37,493 nucleotides of DNA from Bacillus luti (lineage in GTDB: Bacteria > Bacillota > Bacilli > Bacillales > Bacillaceae_G): positions 1 through 37,493 of the forward strand of contig NZ_MACI01000074.1 in assembly GCF_001884105.1 (NCBI RefSeq), written 5' to 3'. The notes under the pieces are model-generated. The model saw nothing but the letters and a program-made list of their open reading frames with translations, was not told the DNA's origin and ran no database searches. Position numbers and translations under genes: made by a program. Positions within the stretch are counted from its first letter, which is position 1. Every line of letters starts with the position of its first letter. Shown one piece after another: positions 23,057-31,409 of this stretch.

Positions 23057-24208
23057 TCATCTTATTGGAGGGAATGTTGCATTCCCTAAAACTACAGATT
23101 GCTTTGCACCCGTTGCACTTGGCACATTACTCGGATTACGATGATGCGTTTCGTTCGCTAAAATTGCAAAGGCAATTGCTTCTTTCGCCTCTGAAGAATA
23201 GCCTATATCTTCTTGGATGAATATTGCGCACTTTTCTTCCTTCAATCCATTTCGCACCATTTCAACAAGGGTACGATTATAACTGCCGCCCCCCCCTAAA
23301 ATCACCTCATCGATTTCATAATACGGCAAAATAAACTCCTTATAATGATGAACAATTGAACTTGCTGTAAACATCGTGACAGTGGTCAATATATTTTCTT
23401 TACTATACTTTTCAAATCGTTTTAATAATTCACTTACAAACTCTTTTCCAAATTGTTCTCTACCTGTTGATTTTGGTGGTTTCAAGTTCAAAAATGGATG
23501 ATTCATACAATATGTCAAAATTTCATCTACAACTACCCCCTGTTTTGCAATCTCACCATTTTGATCATACGGCAACTGAAATAACCTTTGACATACTTCA
23601 TCAATTACCATATTCCCTGGACCAGTATCAAAAGCAATTACACTCTCATTACTTCTTTTACTTGGAATCACTGTAACATTACCGATCCCGCCAATATTTT
23701 GTAGGAGCCTATTTTTAGTTTGATGACGATACAAAATGACCTCTGAATACGGCACAAGTGGTGCACCTTGTCCCCCTGCTGCCATATCCATCGTTCGAAA
23801 ATTAGAGATAACTGCCGTGTTCGTTTCGTATGCTATTACTGCTGGTTCCCCAATTTGCAATGTGGACGGTATCATATTACCATCTTGCTTTGGTTGATGA
23901 TAAATCGTTTGTCCATGAGAACCTATTAAATCTAACTGTTCCAAAGAAAAATTGGCCTCTTTACAAACTTCCTTTACAGCATTGGCAAAACATAAACCAA
24001 GCTTAAAATTTAAACTGCATATGAGTTGGACATTTGAACCTTCTATCGATAATGATTGTTGTATTTCCTTTTTTATCTCATCACAAAATAGAACAGTAGT
24101 AAAATGTAGAAGTTCGACCTTAGACTTTACACCACTCCCTTCTATATGAACGAGCGCTACATCTATTCCATCTAATGAAGTACCGGACATTATCCCTGCA
24201 ATATACAT
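23057..24208 (-). CDS. anmK: Anhydro-N-acetylmuramic acid kinase
   Basis: 383 residues from the ATG at 24208 (MYIAGIMSG); the first ATG, 3 codons up, lies only 2 nt from AGGAGGTC. AnmK opens the 1,6-anhydro ring of anhMurNAc and phosphorylates it to MurNAc-6-P. Family motifs are [15 protein letters not shown] at the start (ATP loop), [47 protein letters not shown] and LGGGGSYN. It is translationally close to the membrane protein upstream (22 bp) and the GlcNAc kinase downstream. MurQ etherase, needed next, is not in the window. Confidence 0.93.
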   Translation of the reverse strand: MYIAGIMSGTSLDGIDVALVHIEGSGVKSKVELLHFTTVLFCDEIKKEIQQSLSIEGSNVQLICSLNFKLGLCFANAVKEVCKEANFSLEQLDLIGSHGQTIYHQPKQDGNMIPSTLQIGEPAVIAYETNTAVISNFRTMDMAAGGQGAPLVPYSEVILYRHQTKNRLLQNIGGIGNVTVIPSKRSNESVIAFDTGPGNMVIDEVCQRLFQLPYDQNGEIAKQGVVVDEILTYCMNHPFLNLKPPKSTGREQFGKEFVSELLKRFEKYSKENILTTVTMFTASSIVHHYKEFILPYYEIDEVILGGGGSYNRTLVEMVRNGLKEEKCAIFIQEDIGYSSEAKEAIAFAILANETHHRNPSNVPSATGAKQSVVLGNATFPPIR

Positions 24209-24230
24209 AACATGCATGACCTCCTATTTA

Positions 24231-24497
24231 CTAAAAAACAATCATGTAAGTGAAAAACGTACAACCAACTGAAAATAATATAAATCGAAAACACAACTGA
24301 GCTTTTGATGCAAACGAGCCATCAATGAAAGAAACAACTACAGTAAGTAAAATACTTGCCGCAATGCTTGTAACGAGCCATATACTATGCATTTGTGATA
24401 GATTAAGCATTCTTAATAAGGGTACAAAAAGTAAATTCGCACATATTACTCCAAATAATAATAAAAATACACCTTTATAACTAAATTTTATATGCAT
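24231..24497 (-). CDS. 88-aa membrane protein in the amino-sugar operon
   Basis: 88 residues with three hydrophobic segments (about 9-25, 38-57 and 68-86), and a polar loop (DGSFASKAQLC) between the second and third. GAGAGGGTG site. It lies between the PTS IIC gene and anmK, within an operon of PTS IIB, IIC, this gene, anmK and the kinase. No family was recognised. It might help the transporter or be a small permease-like partner, but nothing shows this. Confidence 0.65.
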   Translation of the reverse strand: MHIKFSYKGVFLLLFGVICANLLFVPLLRMLNLSQMHSIWLVTSIAASILLTVVVSFIDGSFASKAQLCFRFILFSVGCTFFTYMIVF

Positions 24498-24530
24498 CCC
24501 ATTTCACCCTCTCTGGATTTCATGTGAAAG

Positions 24531-24556
24531 AAGTGATAGGCAAAATGCCTATCACT
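24531..24556 (-). terminator. Intra-operon terminator or attenuator after PTS IIC
   Basis: GTGATAGGC and GCCTATCAC form a perfect 9-bp stem followed on the minus strand by TTCTTT. The T run is weak, so it may only reduce expression of the three downstream genes. Confidence 0.65.
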
Positions 24557-24575
24557 AAAAAATAAAACATAAAAC

Positions 24576-25859
24576 TTACGAATTAACAGATTCTCCGTCA
24601 CCATTCTTTTCAATTTCAAGCATATTTTTGTCGTACATTTTAAAGAATGGTAAATAAATAAGGAATGATATTGCTATATTTATTAAAACTAATACAACTG
24701 CACGCCAATCTCCTCCTGTAGCTAAATAAGCGCCTATTGGGGCTGGTAATGTCCACGGCGGCATTATATGAGTTGGTGTTACAAGTCCCATTGTAGTTGC
24801 AGCATAAGCGACAGTCGCCGTTACTAGCGGTGTAATAACGAAAGGAATAATTAAAATTGGATTCAATACAATCGGCAAACCGAAAATAACCGGTTCGTTA
24901 ATGTTAAAAATTCCAGGCACAATACAGGTTCTCGATAATGCTTTCGAATATTTTGATCGACCAAATACGATCATAGCTAACACAAGCCCTAACGTTGCTC
25001 CCGAACCACCAATCCATATAAACCATTGATAAAACGGCTCCGGTGCAATGAATGGAAAGTGACTCGCACCACTTGCCACAGCTTCACCATTCTTTCCTAA
25101 ATATACATCCCAAAGCGGTCTCGCCACTGTTCCTACAACAGATACACCATGTATTCCGAAAGACCAGAAAAACGTAATTAAAAATACGGGTATAATAACG
25201 CCAAAGTAACTATCACCAGCTTTTACTAACGGTGCGGCTAATTTATCTACAACGTAATGTACATCCACTTTAAAAACGACAGTAATAAGACTCATAATGA
25301 TAATAACGAAAGCGGCAGGTATAAGTGCTTCAAACGAACGAGATACTGATGGCGGCACTTGTTCTGGCATTTTGATTGTGACGTTTTTCTTCTTACAAAA
25401 CCTTAAAATCTCCACTGATAAAATAGAAACAATCATCGTCACGAATAATCCATGACCTCCGAGATTTGTCATTGGAAGCATAAATCCTTTTTTATCAATT
25501 AATTCAGGCGTTAATGTTAATAACAGTGAACATACTGCAAGCTGTGCTCCTGATAAAGCATCTAACTTATAACTTTTCGCTAAATTATATCCTATTCCAA
25601 ATGCTATATATAAAGACATAATAAACATCGTTAACCGATATGGTATTAATATACTTGTTTGATTCTTTAATGCCCACACTGATATGAAACTATCTTTCGG
25701 TAATGGTGGAAATGCTACTATTAAAAAGAAACTTCCTACGATAATAAATGGTAACGCCGAAATAACTCCATCTCGAATTGCTTGTAAATGCCTCTGTTCA
25801 GAAAGCCTTGCCATCGGTCCAGATAAATTTTTATCAAGAAACGTGACAAACTTATTCAT
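24576..25859 (-). CDS. PTS permease EIIC, cellobiose/chitobiose (Lac) family
   Basis: 427 residues. Membrane channel of a phosphotransferase system. Family marks are the start FLDKNLSGPMARLSEQRHLQ, repeated hydrophobic helices, the conserved FNINEPVIFGLPIVLNPILI region that lines the sugar site, and TMGLVTPTHIMPPWTLPAP. It forms a pair with the EIIB encoded 11 bp upstream. No EIIA is seen here and must come from elsewhere. This Lac-family type takes up beta-linked disaccharides or amino-sugar disaccharides. The neighbours argue for a peptidoglycan-derived substrate rather than cellobiose. Confidence 0.9.
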   Translation of the reverse strand: MNKFVTFLDKNLSGPMARLSEQRHLQAIRDGVISALPFIIVGSFFLIVAFPPLPKDSFISVWALKNQTSILIPYRLTMFIMSLYIAFGIGYNLAKSYKLDALSGAQLAVCSLLLTLTPELIDKKGFMLPMTNLGGHGLFVTMIVSILSVEILRFCKKKNVTIKMPEQVPPSVSRSFEALIPAAFVIIIMSLITVVFKVDVHYVVDKLAAPLVKAGDSYFGVIIPVFLITFFWSFGIHGVSVVGTVARPLWDVYLGKNGEAVASGASHFPFIAPEPFYQWFIWIGGSGATLGLVLAMIVFGRSKYSKALSRTCIVPGIFNINEPVIFGLPIVLNPILIIPFVITPLVTATVAYAATTMGLVTPTHIMPPWTLPAPIGAYLATGGDWRAVVLVLINIAISFLIYLPFFKMYDKNMLEIEKNGDGESVNS

Positions 25860-25870
25860 AACGCTTCCCC

Positions 25871-26176
25871 CTAACTCATTAATTCATTTACAGTTTTCAA
25901 TAATGTTGGTCCACCAAGCGGTGTGTATGCTTGCGGCGGTATGATACCGCAAGGAACAGACTCCTCTTCTGCAAATTTTTTTACTGAATCAAATCGATGT
26001 CTAATTTGAGGTGCAACCATTACAACATCCCAACCATTCTTTACTTCTTCCTCTACCTCACTTGTTCCAATTGCATGCACTTCCATGTTCACACCATTTT
26101 TCTCCGCTTCTTTTTTTAAAGCGTTTACAACAATTGCGCTGGACATTCCTCCAGAACAAACGAATAAAACCTTCAT
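25871..26176 (-). CDS. PTS EIIB, Lac family
   Basis: 101 residues. Soluble phosphocarrier with the phosphorylated Cys in VLFVCSGGMSSAIVV (Cys7), the P-loop-like signature of the Lac-family EIIB. It continues with the GWDVVMVAPQIRHRF strand-loop, also typical. It passes phosphate from EIIA to the sugar bound in EIIC. First gene of the operon, behind a TAGGAGG site, 226 bp from the divergent GHL10 gene. Confidence 0.9.
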   Translation of the reverse strand: MKVLFVCSGGMSSAIVVNALKKEAEKNGVNMEVHAIGTSEVEEEVKNGWDVVMVAPQIRHRFDSVKKFAEEESVPCGIIPPQAYTPLGGPTLLKTVNELMS

Positions 26177-26215
26177 TATTGAATCCTCCTATACTTATAA
26201 ATTGTTTCCTTCAAA

Positions 26216-26230
26216 TGAAAGAAAGTTTCA
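26216..26230. promoter_or_regulatory. Palindrome 1, TGAAA-N5-TTTCA
   Basis: TGAAAGAAAGTTTCA, 40 bp from the EIIB start codon. The same pattern recurs at 26275-26289, 59 bp away centre to centre. An RpiR/MurR-type repressor is a reasonable candidate, because similar TGAAA/TTTCA sites are known for that family. The repressor gene is not in the window. Confidence 0.55.
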
Positions 26231-26274
26231 CTTTACTAACAAGCATATGAAGTAGTGAAAGAATTTAGTTGTGA

Positions 26275-26289
26275 TGAAAGTAAATTTCA
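26275..26289. promoter_or_regulatory. Palindrome 2, TGAAA-N5-TTTCA
   Basis: TGAAAGTAAATTTCA, on the GHL10 side of the gap and on the same pattern as palindrome 1. A half site (GTGAAAGAA) lies between them at about 26255. Two sites in one divergent gap suggest co-regulation of both units. Confidence 0.55.
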
Positions 26290-26402
26290 CCAAAAATATT
26301 TTTCCTATTAAATTAATGTTTCAATATTTATTTTTCTCAATTGTCAGAACAACCTCACCTCGGATATTATTTTAGTTAACCATATAATAAGGAGGCGTAT
26401 AA

Positions 26403-27971
26403 ATGATCATGAAACGTTTATTAATGATATGTTGTATCGTCATCTTTTTTATTCCTTTCTCTTTCATTTCCCCTCACTCTACTTATGCTGAAGTAAATAC
26501 TACGTCCAAAAAACACGAATTACGTGCTGTATGGATCGCATCTGTTCTTAATATTGATTGGCCCTCAAAAACTAGCTTACCTATTGAAAAACAGAAACAA
26601 GAATTTATTAGATTGCTAGACGATGTAAAAAACACTGGTATGAATGCAGTGGTTGTACAAATTAAACCAACTGCTGATGCTTTTTATCCTTCCAAATACG
26701 GTCCTTGGTCTGAATACATTACAGGTACACAAGGAAAAGACCCTGGATACGACCCACTCGCATTTATGGTTGAAGAAGCACATAAAAGAAATATAGAATT
26801 CCACGCATGGATTAACCCATACCGAATAACGATGAATCATACTGATATAAATCGATTATCAGACAATCACCCTGCAAGACAACATCCCGATTGGGTTGTA
26901 CCATATGGCGGAAAGTTATATTACAATCCCGGTATTCCAGAAGTGAAAAAATTTATAACAGAAGGTGCTTTAGAGATCGTGCAAAATTATGACATTGATG
27001 CCCTTCATATGGATGATTATTTTTATCCATATAAAGTAGCGGGCGAACAATTCCCCGATCAAAAAACGTACGAAACATATAATAACGGTAGCTTTACAAA
27101 TATAGAGGATTGGCGACGTGACAATGTAAATGAACTTGTCAAAGGTTTAAATACTGCTATTAAACAAGAAAAATCATACGTAAAGTTTGGCATAAGTCCG
27201 TTTGGCGTATGGCGAAATATAGCCGACGATCCGACTGGTTCTAACACAACCGCAGGTCAAAGAAACTATGATGACCTTTACGCTGATACACGTGAGTGGA
27301 TACAAAAAGGATATATAGATTACATTACACCGCAAATTTACTGGAATATTGGTTTCACACCAGCTGCATATGACATATTAGTAGATTGGTGGGTAAAAGA
27401 AACAAATAATAAACCGATCCACCTATACATCGGTCAGGCGGCTTATAAAATTAATAATAACTCTGTCCCCGCTTGGTCTGATCCTGAAGAATATCCAAAA
27501 CAAATTACATTAAACCGGCTATACCCTCAAATAAAAGGAAGTATGCATTTTAGCTTAAAAGATATTAATAACAACCCACTAGGAGTGAAAGATAGACTCT
27601 CAAAAGACATATATAAACATCCTGCATTAATCCCGCCTATGCCTTGGCTTGATCATGAACCACCAAAACAACCAAAACAACCTACTTTAAAAGGTGCTAT
27701 TCCAAGAGAGGGAGGTATTGCTGTAGGTATCATTGATGATAGAGAGAATGATACTGCTTATTATGCCATTTACCGCGTGAATGGAAAAAATGAAGTGGAT
27801 ATAGAAAATCCGAAAAATTTACTTACTACTGTAAGAAAAACAAAACTTGGAGAAATTTATGTAGATAAAACAGTTATTTCTGGAGAGACGTATACGTATG
27901 TAGTAACTGCGGTTGATCGATTGCATAATGAAAGTATTGCTTCTAGTCATACTACTGTTAAAGCAAAATAA
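26403..27971 (+). CDS. Secreted glycoside-hydrolase-like protein GHL10 (DUF187, DigH/YngK type)
   Basis: 522 residues. The signal peptide runs from MKRLLMICCIVIFFIPFSF to a cleavage site after STYA. The catalytic domain (about 40-350) is the GHL10/DUF187 TIM-barrel: ELRAVWIASVLNIDWP at the start, VVVQIKPTADAFYPS, FHAWINPYRIT, and DIDALHMDDYFYP, in which the acidic residues are the likely catalytic ones. It continues with FGISPFGVWRN and IDYITPQIYWNIGF. A C-terminal fibronectin-type domain (about 425-522) has the usual AVDRLHNES. The E. coli relative DigH (YddW) cuts peptide-free (denuded) peptidoglycan strands; B. subtilis YngK is the closest namesake. It is divergent from the PTS/AnmK operon. 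Confidence 0.85.
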   Translation: MIMKRLLMICCIVIFFIPFSFISPHSTYAEVNTTSKKHELRAVWIASVLNIDWPSKTSLPIEKQKQEFIRLLDDVKNTGMNAVVVQIKPTADAFYPSKYGPWSEYITGTQGKDPGYDPLAFMVEEAHKRNIEFHAWINPYRITMNHTDINRLSDNHPARQHPDWVVPYGGKLYYNPGIPEVKKFITEGALEIVQNYDIDALHMDDYFYPYKVAGEQFPDQKTYETYNNGSFTNIEDWRRDNVNELVKGLNTAIKQEKSYVKFGISPFGVWRNIADDPTGSNTTAGQRNYDDLYADTREWIQKGYIDYITPQIYWNIGFTPAAYDILVDWWVKETNNKPIHLYIGQAAYKINNNSVPAWSDPEEYPKQITLNRLYPQIKGSMHFSLKDINNNPLGVKDRLSKDIYKHPALIPPMPWLDHEPPKQPKQPTLKGAIPREGGIAVGIIDDRENDTAYYAIYRVNGKNEVDIENPKNLLTTVRKTKLGEIYVDKTVISGETYTYVVTAVDRLHNESIASSHTTVKAK

Positions 27972-27985
27972 CAGCTAATAAAAAA

Positions 27986-28028
27986 CGCCTTAAAAGCTAA
28001 ATATTATAGCTTTTAAGGCGCCTTTTTA
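27986..28028. terminator. Bidirectional terminator
   Basis: CGCCTTAAAAGCTA and TAGCTTTTAAGGCG form a perfect 14-bp stem, followed by CCTTTTTATTT. It separates the GHL10 gene from the converging XpaC-like gene. Confidence 0.88.
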
Positions 28029-28859
28029 TTTATTCTTAAACTTCTCAGTCGCTGCTCTCATCTTCACATTCAAATCATGATCGATGGCATCGCGAATATC
28101 TCGCTCTACTTCTTCCAGTTCTTTTTGGAAATTTTGCAAGTAGATTTTTAATTCTTCTTCTTTTTCTGGTCGTTGTGATGGTGGTAATTGTACGACTAAA
28201 GATAACATCGCTGTTAAATCTTTCATTAAGAACGTTTCAAGTTTATGTTGTTGTTCAAACATACGCTGCTCTTGATAGTACGGCAGTGCATTCAATACTG
28301 AGATTGTAATATCATCAACCGTTTTTTGTAATGAAGGATTTATTGAGCGTTTATACGCTTGAATTGTATTTAGTGCATCTGGATAACGATCATAAAAATA
28401 CAATTTATAAAACGATAGGTCTGTCGGTTTTACTGTTTGTTGTGATTCTTGTCTTAAGAAATCTTTCACTTTCATAGTTGCTAAGTCTATATCTTCATTT
28501 GTAAGCTTTTTTGTTGTTTTTGCCATTACATGTACTTTTTTCTGCTTTTCTTTCGGTAACATTGAGAAAACTTGCTCTCTCGTACGTTGTCCTGATGCAC
28601 AGAAAAGAGTATTTAATGTATGCTGTTCTTTCTTCCCTTCCGTACGAATCCAGCGATAAAAGAGTGGATGTTGTGTAAATTCTTGTAGAAACGGTAATGA
28701 TTTATTCGACAACTTATCTAAAGAATCGTTTGCTCTTTTATATGGTTTCGTCCATGAAAAATACAGTTTTCGTCCGAAATATACAACTAATACAACGACA
28801 GTAAATGCGATTAAAAGTAATGTACCTAACAGTACTAGTACTGTTTGAATGAAACTCAT
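28026..28859 (-). CDS. XpaC-like membrane-anchored protein
   Basis: 277 residues with one N-terminal membrane helix (VLVLLGTLLLIAFTVVVLVV). The rest is a long helical cytoplasmic part (LFYRWIRTEGKKEQHTLNT, FYDRYPDALNTIQAYKRSI, VDDITISVLNALPYYQEQRM) with a charged coiled-coil end (KEEELKIYLQNFQKELEEVE). It lies 25-140 bp downstream of telA, as xpaC and yaaN are neighbours in B. subtilis. The family label (5-bromo-4-chloroindolyl phosphate hydrolysis protein) rests on context and general form, and a catalytic role is unproven. Toxic-anion resistance or envelope stress is likely for the pair. Confidence 0.55.
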   Translation of the reverse strand: MSFIQTVLVLLGTLLLIAFTVVVLVVYFGRKLYFSWTKPYKRANDSLDKLSNKSLPFLQEFTQHPLFYRWIRTEGKKEQHTLNTLFCASGQRTREQVFSMLPKEKQKKVHVMAKTTKKLTNEDIDLATMKVKDFLRQESQQTVKPTDLSFYKLYFYDRYPDALNTIQAYKRSINPSLQKTVDDITISVLNALPYYQEQRMFEQQHKLETFLMKDLTAMLSLVVQLPPSQRPEKEEELKIYLQNFQKELEEVERDIRDAIDHDLNVKMRAATEKFKNK

Positions 28860-28883
28860 TTTTTCACCTCCTCTAATAATCTG

Positions 28884-29996
28884 CTATTTCCTTGGACGCT
28901 GAATGAGTTTCTGCTTCATCTCATCGTTAAATGTGTCTAGTTCAATAACAAACTTCTTACTTGACTCGATAATACGTTCTGATGATTTCTCAGAAGCTTC
29001 AATCGCAGCGAATACGTTTTGGAATGATTCACGTAATTTATCCATACTAATTGCAGGATTTTCAAGAAGTTTTGTTGTTTCTTCTGTATTTTGTTTTAAA
29101 GCTTGTGAGTTACTTAATACCATTGATTCAATTGCTTCATTTGTCGCATTTACAGCATCAATTGTTTTACGTTGATTTGTTAATGCCAGTTGGATAGCAG
29201 CTGAAACTGTTACAACGTTTTGCGTCATCGTAATTGCATTACGAATTGCTTCTGTTAATTTTTCGTTATTTTTCTTAATGATGTCTACAGATGCGATAGA
29301 TTGTAATAATACACTTTTCGCTTGCTGCATATTACGTGTACGTACAAGTATCTTTTCTAATGCATCATTAATTAATGGAATATCTCTTTGACGCTCTGGA
29401 TTTTGCTTCTCAGCTTCGAGCATGCCGGCAAGCTTTTTCCCTAAGTATACTTGTTTATCAAGAGCGTGAATTTTATCGTGCGATTGCTCTTTAAGCATCT
29501 CAAGACCAACTGTATCTTCTTGTAAGTTATCACGGCCAATTAAAAGTGATCTTATAATCTCCTCGATTTGCTTATCTATAGATTGATATTTATGCACGTA
29601 TGTTTCAAGAGGATTTTTCTTAAATACTTTAAACATTATTTTTTTCATACCACTTGCTTTTAATGAGTTTGGATCTAATTCAGATACTACTTTTCGTAAC
29701 TCTAACAATGTATTTGGAATTTCTTCATTTTTCCCATTCATCATCGCTGTTACAGGACGTTTTAACGCTGATAACGTTTGTCCTGCTGCTTGTTGCTCTT
29801 TATCTCCTAAATCTCCTAGCTGAGACAATACTTTTGATAAATCTGTATTTTGCTCGCTATTTAACTTTTGTACATAAAGATCAGCTTCTTTATTCAGTTC
29901 TTCTAGTTCTTCATCTTTTATAACTGTATCTACTACTACCTCTACATTATTGTCTTTCACAATCGATACAGGTTCTTTTTTCTCGAGTTCAGTCAA
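28884..29996 (-). CDS. telA: TelA-family toxic-anion resistance protein
   Basis: 370 residues from TTG 29996 (AAAGGAG site at 8 nt; TTG 29999 is also possible, and upstream codons lie before the site). TelA/KlaA proteins are soluble helical proteins linked to tellurite and envelope stress resistance. Features are SDLSKVLSQLGDLGDKEQQA-type start region, LKRPVTAMMNGKNEEIPNTL, DPNSLKASGMKKIMFKVFKK, VSAAIQLALTNQRKTIDAVN and EASEKSSERIIESSKKFVIE, all matching the family by eye. Helices run through most of it. XpaC-like protein follows on the same mRNA. Confidence 0.85.
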   Translation of the reverse strand: MTELEKKEPVSIVKDNNVEVVVDTVIKDEELEELNKEADLYVQKLNSEQNTDLSKVLSQLGDLGDKEQQAAGQTLSALKRPVTAMMNGKNEEIPNTLLELRKVVSELDPNSLKASGMKKIMFKVFKKNPLETYVHKYQSIDKQIEEIIRSLLIGRDNLQEDTVGLEMLKEQSHDKIHALDKQVYLGKKLAGMLEAEKQNPERQRDIPLINDALEKILVRTRNMQQAKSVLLQSIASVDIIKKNNEKLTEAIRNAITMTQNVVTVSAAIQLALTNQRKTIDAVNATNEAIESMVLSNSQALKQNTEETTKLLENPAISMDKLRESFQNVFAAIEASEKSSERIIESSKKFVIELDTFNDEMKQKLIQRPRK

Positions 29997-30308
29997 CAAA
30001 ATCGCTCCTTTATTTATATGTGCGAATTTATATGCACTATATTTCATCTATTATATCGTATTTCATATACATTCTGACTGCTTGAAATCGATTTTTTAGA
30101 AATGCCTGTTTATGCAGTCATTCCCTGTTTCTTACTATAAGTATACCTGTAATCAACATAATTTTCCTCAGACTTAAGACCTAGAGAACAACATGCTGAA
30201 GACGGATTCTTCGTATGTTACCTATATAATTTGCGTTCTTACCCTTATGCAGTGCTCATCTTTTGACATCTATCCGATTTCAATGTGATACTTATATTAC
30301 GTTCCCTT

Positions 30309-30902
30309 CTATTTATTCTTGCGCGCTACAAATGCTCCCTTTTGAAACGCTAATAACACTGTTTCAAATGTATCATCTTCTTCGATCATTTTTATAAACT
30401 CAGCTAATTCACTCGCATGAGAAGTTGCATTATCGATAACAAGAAGGCCTTTTGGTTGTAACATACGTTTAATATGCTCAAGCCACCACATATATTGTGT
30501 TCGCTCTGAATCTAGGAAAATAAAATCAAATGAATGATCTAATTGTGCATCTAAAAATGCCCCCGCTTCTTGATTATGAACATCGATTCTTTGTAAAAGA
30601 TTTGCCTTTTCAAAATTTACAAGTGCCTCTCCTACTCGTTCCGAAGAAAGCTCGACAGTTGTTACATTTCCATTAGTTTCTTCTACCGCACTTGCTATCC
30701 AAAGTGTAGAATAGCCATTAGAAGTTCCAATTTCTAAAACGTTTTTTGCATTACTCCCTTTAACTAAAATCGATAAAAATTGCCCCATCTCACGAGAAAC
30801 ATTCCTTAATTTTTCTTCCCGTATTCTTTTATTCCGATCATGTTCTTCTCCATATTGTTCAAGTTGCAATAATAATGTATCTAAAGTATCCATTCTTTTC
30901 AT
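30309..30902 (-). CDS. O-methyltransferase (class I SAM-dependent)
   Basis: About 197 residues. Two ATGs (30902, 30893) are possible; AAAGG lies 2 and 11 nt before them. The sequence has the catechol-O-methyltransferase-like fold of Bacillus small O-methyltransferases: motif I NVLEIGTSNGYSTLWIASAV, acidic loop VTTVELSSERV, FDFIFLDSERTQYMWWLEHI, and PKGLLVIDNATSH, where Asp and Asn bind the metal in relatives. The acceptor is unknown. It stands alone. Confidence 0.8.
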   Translation of the reverse strand: MKRMDTLDTLLLQLEQYGEEHDRNKRIREEKLRNVSREMGQFLSILVKGSNAKNVLEIGTSNGYSTLWIASAVEETNGNVTTVELSSERVGEALVNFEKANLLQRIDVHNQEAGAFLDAQLDHSFDFIFLDSERTQYMWWLEHIKRMLQPKGLLVIDNATSHASELAEFIKMIEEDDTFETVLLAFQKGAFVARKNK

Positions 30903-31051
30903 CGCCTTTCCAAGCAATATGATGAAAAAGCTCTTGCTGCCCGTCTACTTTTTATTATATGCGAAACAAAAACCTTTTTCCCGTTATATGACAAAGATTT
31001 ATAATTTTTTATAGCATATTGTTTCGTTTTTTGGTAAAGTTAATTTCTACG

Positions 31052-31175
31052 TGCAATTATTCCATTCATATTATTTCACATTGAAATTGCAGTTATAAAA
31101 TAATATAAACCCCATTTAAATGAATCGGTATTTCAAATTCAATTAAGCGCCCTTTTCGGACGCATTTTCTTTTGT
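31052..31175 (+). promoter_or_regulatory. Structured leader of the 52-aa gene with terminator-like hairpin
   Basis: TGCAATT (31052-31058) and AATTGCA (31085-31091) are inverted arms. Downstream GCG-CC/GG-CGC (31147-31163) is followed by ATTTTCTTTT. The terminator lies about 35 bp before the start codon, so the gene could be controlled by premature termination. No known riboswitch could be named. Confidence 0.4.
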
Positions 31176-31208
31176 TTATATATTTCTTAGAGGAAAGGAT
31201 GCTTACTT

Positions 31209-31367
31209 ATGAACGTGATTAGCTTAGATGCTGCTAGAAAACGAAAGCAGCATAAACAATTAATGATTACTATACCGATTATTACACGTATTTATGAAGA
31301 AGACGGGGAAATTAAATTTGAGGTAGCCGGCGAAAAAGATGTACCTCTTGAAATGTTAGAAAAGTAA
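31209..31367 (+). CDS. 52-aa protein of unknown function
   Basis: 52 residues behind a GAGGAAAGGATG site. It has a basic N-terminus (SLDAARKRKQHKQL), hydrophobic MITIPIITRIY and an acidic end (EEDGEIKFEVAGEKDVPLE). It is well formed and flanked by hairpins on both sides, so probably genuine. It lies beyond a terminator-like leader. No family was recognised. Confidence 0.7.
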   Translation: MNVISLDAARKRKQHKQLMITIPIITRIYEEDGEIKFEVAGEKDVPLEMLEK

Positions 31368-31369
31368 TA

Positions 31370-31409
31370 AAATAAAGACGCATTTCAGTTGAAATGCGTC
31401 TTTATTTTA
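31370..31409. terminator. Bidirectional terminator
   Basis: AATAAAGACGCATTTCA and TGAAATGCGTCTTTATT form a perfect 17-bp stem around a 2-3 nt loop. It ends both the 52-aa gene and the ECF41 gene. Confidence 0.9.

Noticed and set aside
30060-30300. Gap between telA and the O-methyltransferase as a possible gene or RNA
   Set aside because: No open frame, ribosome site or convincing hairpin was seen.
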